DNA of 10,274 nt from the NCBI GenBank assembly GCA_937876055.1, contig CALEIW010000168.1:1-10274 (forward strand), given 5' to 3'. The notes under the pieces were generated by a model. It made no database searches and was not told the DNA's origin. It saw nothing but the letters and a program-made list of their open reading frames with translations. Below, one piece after another: positions 6,705 through 10,274 of this stretch. The position numbers and the translations under genes are program-made. The stretch's first letter is position 1. Every line of letters starts with the position of its first letter. The stretch is from an uncultured euryarchaeote. Its GTDB lineage: Archaea > Thermoplasmatota > Poseidoniia > Poseidoniales > Thalassarchaeaceae.

Positions 6705-7908
6705 CCCAAATTAATGCAGAAGCGGCTTTTGAAGCCAGACGTCGGAATTCCGGGACATCTTTCAACATCTTAATACCGAGTGGGATTGGATTATCTATAT
6801 CCCCTAATTGATTTATTAAATCAATCACCTCTGGTTGTGACCAAACCGAGAATAATTCATCCAATTCTTCATCAGTTGATTCTGTCAAAAATACGTTTCT
6901 TAATGCTCTTGATTTGTTTTGATTCCGTCTAAGACTAGATATTGTATCATTCAAATTCTTCACAGTAGATTGAGTAAAATCATTGGTCGTAATGGCTTCT
7001 ACTAATTTTGGAAGCATTAGATCAACTTGTTCGAATCCTTTTCCTATTCCGCCACCCGTTGTAGGTTTGCAAAGACCTGCTGCATCCCCGAATACCGCAA
7101 CACGGTCAATCACTGGTCTGTGAATCAAGCCAGCAGGAACGGGTCCACAGTATCTACCAACCTCTTTACAATTGGAGAATCTCTCTTTCCATTGCGAGGA
7201 TTTCATTAGTACCTCCAATAAATCCTCACACGATTCCTCGCCCAATTTGTTCGGTAAAGACCAGTTTCCAATCCTAGTTGTATTACCCGATGGAATTGCC
7301 CAAGCGAAAAATCCAGGTGCAAAATCATCTCCTGTAAAGAGGTCAAGTCTCCCTTCTTCCCCTGTGTACCCGGTTACCTCAATTTGGAATCCAATCAACA
7401 ATTCTTTCGGTCGGCCCATTTTGAATGTTCTACGCACCCAGGAATGAGCACCATCCGCACCACAAAGCATACGGCATTGGATTTGTTTTATTTCTCCATG
7501 TATATCTAATGAAATATCAACTCCGGATTTCGTGACAGTAGCACTAACTGGCTTAGTCGACAACAATAAATCGGCCCCGGAATCAAGGCTAAGTTGGACC
7601 ACTCTTTCATCAAACAATTTACGGCAAACCGACCAAGTTCTCGTTGTATCTGGGTCCCCTATTACAATTTCTGTACCCGATGGGCTGTACATCCTAGCGC
7701 CCCAAATTCTTGTCAGTACCGTATCGAAAGCCCCTATCTTATCCATGGCTGATGGATTAACCATACCAGCACATTGGAATGGCCTTCCAATCTCAGCGTG
7801 TTCTTCAACTAGGAGAACACTCAAGCCCTTCTCCGTCAACTTCCATGCAAGATATCCACCTACGGGTCCGGCACCAATTACAATAACATCGTAATTGTCT
7901 CTAATCAA
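6700..7908 (-). CDS. Geranylgeranyl reductase family FAD-dependent oxidoreductase
   Basis: The family reduces prenyl double bonds; in archaea it saturates the geranylgeranyl chains of membrane lipids, and some members act on quinone side chains. The 402-residue protein has an N-terminal FAD-binding Rossmann motif, VIVIGAGPVGG (8-18), with E36 placed to bind the adenosine ribose. GRPFQCAGMVNP (41-52) follows, typical of the family with its conserved Cys. Then come CGADGAHSWVRR (149-160), PGFFAWAIP (198-206) corresponding to the substrate-site YxWxFP motif, and the second FAD motif FGDAAGLCKPTTGGGI (273-288). The C-terminal part (about 310-400) is helical. Start TTG 7908 places the GxGxxG at the usual distance from the N-terminus; it is preceded by a G-rich stretch with only a weak ribosome-binding site. 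It lies between topA, 55 bases upstream, and the membrane-protein gene, 4 bases downstream. Whether it acts on lipid or menaquinone cannot be told from sequence. Confidence 0.87.
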   Translation of the reverse strand: MIRDNYDVIVIGAGPVGGYLAWKLTEKGLSVLLVEEHAEIGRPFQCAGMVNPSAMDKIGAFDTVLTRIWGARMYSPSGTEIVIGDPDTTRTWSVCRKLFDERVVQLSLDSGADLLLSTKPVSATVTKSGVDISLDIHGEIKQIQCRMLCGADGAHSWVRRTFKMGRPKELLIGFQIEVTGYTGEEGRLDLFTGDDFAPGFFAWAIPSGNTTRIGNWSLPNKLGEESCEDLLEVLMKSSQWKERFSNCKEVGRYCGPVPAGLIHRPVIDRVAVFGDAAGLCKPTTGGGIGKGFEQVDLMLPKLVEAITTNDFTQSTVKNLNDTISSLRRNQNKSRALRNVFLTESTDEELDELFSVWSQPEVIDLINQLGDIDNPIPLGIKMLKDVPEFRRLASKAASALIWG

Positions 7909-7952
7909 GCGCTACCCCCCTAGCCTTGGACCAAGGTAGTATCGGCGGATAG

Positions 7953-7977
7953 AACAAAAGATATCATTTCTTTTGTT
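7953..7977 (-). terminator. Stem-loop across the topA stop codon
   Basis: AACAAAAGA and TCTTTTGTT form a perfect 9-bp inverted repeat around a 7-base loop that contains most of the topA stop region. On the minus-strand transcript the stem starts in the last lysine codons and ends 11 bases past the stop. The stem is AT-rich and no T-run follows directly, so it could be a weak terminator, an attenuator or an mRNA end structure. Confidence 0.35.
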
Positions 7978-10249
7978 GACGCTTTCGTGATTGAATCATT
8001 TTTTTCATTGTACCAATTAAACCACTGGCCTCATTTTTGGTTATTTCATCAATAGTGGTTACTTCCCCAATAGCCATAGCATCCTCAATACTAATTTCTA
8101 AATTTTCAGACATTGATTTGATAGCTGCTACTTGCTTTTCTGTAGCTGGTGAATCTTTGTCGATTCCAATCAATGTATTGATTAACGAACTTGCAGTGCC
8201 GTCTCTACCACCTGTCAATTCCTCCATATCACTGTGGCCAAGTTCCGTTAGTATTGGTTCTAAATCAACGGAATTTTTATCAGTTAATCTGATGATTAAT
8301 GCCATTTGTTTTTCACTAGGAGGAATATTTTCAATTTTCGAGTTGTTGAGTTCTTCAATTATCCTTCTTGCATCTTCCCCAGTAAGTTCATCCATATTTT
8401 TACCTTGAAACATTTCTGATTTTGAATCATCAGACATTCGTGAGGTTCTATTAATGATAAAATTACGTTGCTTCACTGTCGGCTTTAGTTTTCTTATTTC
8501 TAATGCGTTATTATGCATGTTTCTAAAGTCTGTAACAAATTTATGCCAAACTATGGCGCCACTAGTATCTCCTTCTTCTACCTCATCTAAACTAGATTCC
8601 ATCAATGCTGTGAATCGAGGGGTAAACAAACCCTCAGATATAGTTCCAGACGAATTCTCATCCGACCCATAAAACGGCACCACATCGATCCATAACAATC
8701 TACCTTGGTCTGTTGGAATCAGGGATGAACCCTCTTTGTCGACATAACCCCTGTCAACTAGCTTACCTACTGTAGTCAGATATGTCGAAGGCCTCCCTAT
8801 GTCTGCTTTCTTCATTTCCTGGATTATCGAACTTTCAGTGAATCTCCTAGGTGGTTTTGTCTCGTCAGACGTTAAAAGTGGGTTTTCTTCTGTAGAAGTA
8901 AATCCCCAAATTGTTCCAATTTCGAAACCAACCTGTGGTGGTTCTGTTTTTACCTCTTTATCTGCGGAGTATACTGCTTCCCATCCAGCATGGATGCGCC
9001 ATGAACTGGTTCCATACAATGGCAAATCTAGTTCTGAGACCTTTACTACTAAATCCCTTCTTTCTCGTATGGAATTTGACATTTGGCTTGCGGCAAATCT
9101 ACCCCAAATTAATCTGTATAACCGCTGTTGATCCTCATCTACATCTGCTAAAGTCTTCACTTCAGGTTGGGTGGGTCGAATCGCTTCGTGAGCGTCCTGT
9201 ACATTGCTTGCACCTTTTTTTGCGTCAGGTCCTAGAGCTCCGGGGCCTAGATGATTAGAGCCGTATTCTTTTTCGATCAATGATCTAATTCTATCTCTAG
9301 CCGCCTTGCTTGTACGTGTAGAATCTGTCCGTATGTAAGTTATGTGACCTGATTGATACAGTGCTGTAGCGACTCTATTTGTTCTACCAATGGACCACCC
9401 CATCCTCCCATTGGCGGCTCTTAACATAGATTCGGTTGTGAACGCAGGTTGTGGTTTTCTGTTTGTCTTACCTTCTTTTACGGATTCTAACAACAAACCA
9501 TCGGAATCCCGAATTTTACCCATTGCGTTTTCGGCCAAATCCCCATTAAAAGTTCTGTCTGGGTGATGTTTTCCATCATCGTCTTTCCAAGCACCATCAT
9601 CATTCTTTTCATGGAATCTAACTTTGAAGGAAACACCATTGGAATCGACCTTAATCGAGTGATATGGAATAGGAACATGTGCGTCTCTTTCTAGTTCTCT
9701 TTCTACAATGAATCCAAGGGTGGGGGTTTGTACACGTCCCATTGAAGCTAAGTTCCAGGATCGACTAAATCTTGAACAACGGAAACCTACTAACCTATCC
9801 ATAAATCTTCTAACTTTGGCCGCATCGACAAGATCCATATCGATATCTCTAGGTGATTCTATTGCTTCTTGTACTGCAGAATTTGTAATTTCATTGAATG
9901 AGACACGATAGATAGAATCGTAATCACTGAAGATTTCTTTCAATCGCCAAGCAATAAATTCACCCTCTCTATCTGGGTCGGTGGCGATATAAATTTCATC
10001 AACTGAATTCTTTTTTGCTTTCTGTATTAATTTGGAGACAATTTTCTCGGCTCTAGCTGTGTAACTCCAAGGTGGATTTGGTAATTGTCCTTCCTTCGAA
10101 GTCCACATTGCTTTGTTATCTTGCTTTGTGCCTCCTCGGGTTGGTAAATCTTGTACATGACCATTACAGGCATCGACGATCCAACCCTTGCCGAGATATT
10201 TCTTGATCGTACGGGCCTTAGCCCCTGATTCCAAAATCATGAACTTCAA
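7964..10249 (-). CDS. topA: Type IA DNA topoisomerase (topoisomerase I) with repeat C-terminus
   Basis: The enzyme relaxes negative supercoils by cutting one strand through a 5'-phosphotyrosine. The 761-residue protein opens with a TOPRIM domain: LESGAKARTIKKYLG (6-20, E7), where most relatives have ESPAK, and TDPDREGE (90-97) with the acidic residues D91, D93 and E95. GRVQTPTLG (171-179) and the active-site SGHITYIRTDST (Y305) follow, then DAHEAIRPT (352-360), IGRPSTY (484-490) and IPTDQG (511-516). The catalytic core ends near 585. No CxxC zinc ribbon follows; instead residues 589-751 hold three related modules. The C-terminus is basic (SRKRQQKK). Start TTG 10249 fits the usual MK(L/F)xIxES opening and has GTGA four bases upstream; ATG 10240 would remove the first strand. 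It is first in a minus-strand run with the FAD reductase and membrane-protein genes, but the 55-base gap and stem-loop may separate their transcripts. Confidence 0.95.
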   Translation of the reverse strand: MKFMILESGAKARTIKKYLGKGWIVDACNGHVQDLPTRGGTKQDNKAMWTSKEGQLPNPPWSYTARAEKIVSKLIQKAKKNSVDEIYIATDPDREGEFIAWRLKEIFSDYDSIYRVSFNEITNSAVQEAIESPRDIDMDLVDAAKVRRFMDRLVGFRCSRFSRSWNLASMGRVQTPTLGFIVERELERDAHVPIPYHSIKVDSNGVSFKVRFHEKNDDGAWKDDDGKHHPDRTFNGDLAENAMGKIRDSDGLLLESVKEGKTNRKPQPAFTTESMLRAANGRMGWSIGRTNRVATALYQSGHITYIRTDSTRTSKAARDRIRSLIEKEYGSNHLGPGALGPDAKKGASNVQDAHEAIRPTQPEVKTLADVDEDQQRLYRLIWGRFAASQMSNSIRERRDLVVKVSELDLPLYGTSSWRIHAGWEAVYSADKEVKTEPPQVGFEIGTIWGFTSTEENPLLTSDETKPPRRFTESSIIQEMKKADIGRPSTYLTTVGKLVDRGYVDKEGSSLIPTDQGRLLWIDVVPFYGSDENSSGTISEGLFTPRFTALMESSLDEVEEGDTSGAIVWHKFVTDFRNMHNNALEIRKLKPTVKQRNFIINRTSRMSDDSKSEMFQGKNMDELTGEDARRIIEELNNSKIENIPPSEKQMALIIRLTDKNSVDLEPILTELGHSDMEELTGGRDGTASSLINTLIGIDKDSPATEKQVAAIKSMSENLEISIEDAMAIGEVTTIDEITKNEASGLIGTMKKMIQSRKRQQKK
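7997..8485 (-). repeat. Three tandem protein modules at the TopA C-terminus
   Basis: Within TopA, residues 589-637, 643-697 and 701-751 repeat one pattern: PT/PS/PA-x-KQ (KPTVKQ, PPSEKQ, PATEKQ), an Ile four residues later, a polar stretch of 25-30 residues, MDELT / MEELT / IDEIT, then an Ala- or Ser-rich helix ending RIIEEL / SLINTL / GLIGTM. The repeats are clear in protein but diverged in DNA, so duplication is old. The pattern resembles small helical modules such as DUF3072 (TEKQ...LTKxEAS), from memory only. Confidence 0.65.
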
Positions 10250-10253
10250 TTAA

Positions 10254-10257
10254 TCAC
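10254..10257 (-). promoter_or_regulatory. Ribosome-binding site GTGA for topA
   Basis: On the minus strand GTGA is followed by TTAA and TTG at 10249, the same four-base spacing as for the mqnC-like and membrane-protein genes. It supports the TTG start over the in-frame ATG nine bases downstream. The 25 bases upstream of topA are too few to show a promoter or the preceding gene. Confidence 0.5.
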
Positions 10258-10274
10258 ACTCGACTTAGCGGTTC

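Noticed and set aside
7027..7045. GTTCGAATCC resembling a tRNA T-loop
   Set aside because: It sits inside the FAD reductase coding sequence, and no acceptor or anticodon stem can be built around it.

Overview
The window looks like a stretch of core chromosome from a mesophilic euryarchaeon, most likely the marine Poseidoniales (Marine Group II) or a close relative. This placement is an inference. It rests on a tRNA-splicing endonuclease of archaeal type, a geranylgeranyl-reductase-family flavoprotein, a futalosine-pathway radical SAM enzyme, a secreted Ig/PKD-like protein held by one C-terminal helix, AT-leaning codon use, and GTGA/GGTGA ribosome-binding sites complementary to the AUCAC of the archaeal 16S 3' end. 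I see no tRNA or rRNA gene, CRISPR array, insertion sequence, phage gene or attachment site.

Layout. (1) Positions 1-336, minus strand: the N-terminal part of a tRNA-intron endonuclease (EndA-like) that runs off the left edge. (2) Positions 433-5621, plus strand, read left to right: a PfkB/HldE-type sugar-kinase-like protein with eroded active-site motifs, a secreted membrane-anchored Ig/PKD-like protein, an Xaa-Pro aminopeptidase of the PepP type, and an MqnC-like radical SAM protein. (3) Positions 5622-10249, minus strand, read right to left: a type IA DNA topoisomerase with an unusual C-terminus, a geranylgeranyl-reductase-family FAD protein, and a two-helix membrane protein of unknown function. 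The two blocks converge at 5621/5622 with no bases between the stop codons.

How the genes fit together. The gene pairs pepP/mqnC and FAD reductase/membrane protein are tightly packed. In each, the downstream TTG start is set by a GTGA or GGTGA whose TGA is the stop codon of the upstream gene, so translational coupling is likely. MqnC (menaquinone ring formation) and the prenyl reductase (saturation of lipid or quinone prenyl chains) could both serve membrane lipid and quinone chemistry, but they are convergent and not one operon. EndA and TopA are information-processing genes with no obvious tie to the others.

I found no defence or mobile system. The observations most worth a second look are the three repeated KQ...LT modules that replace zinc ribbons at the TopA C-terminus, the probably inactive HldE-like kinase, the repeated GTGA-N4-TTG start signal, and sequence departures in the MqnC-like protein.
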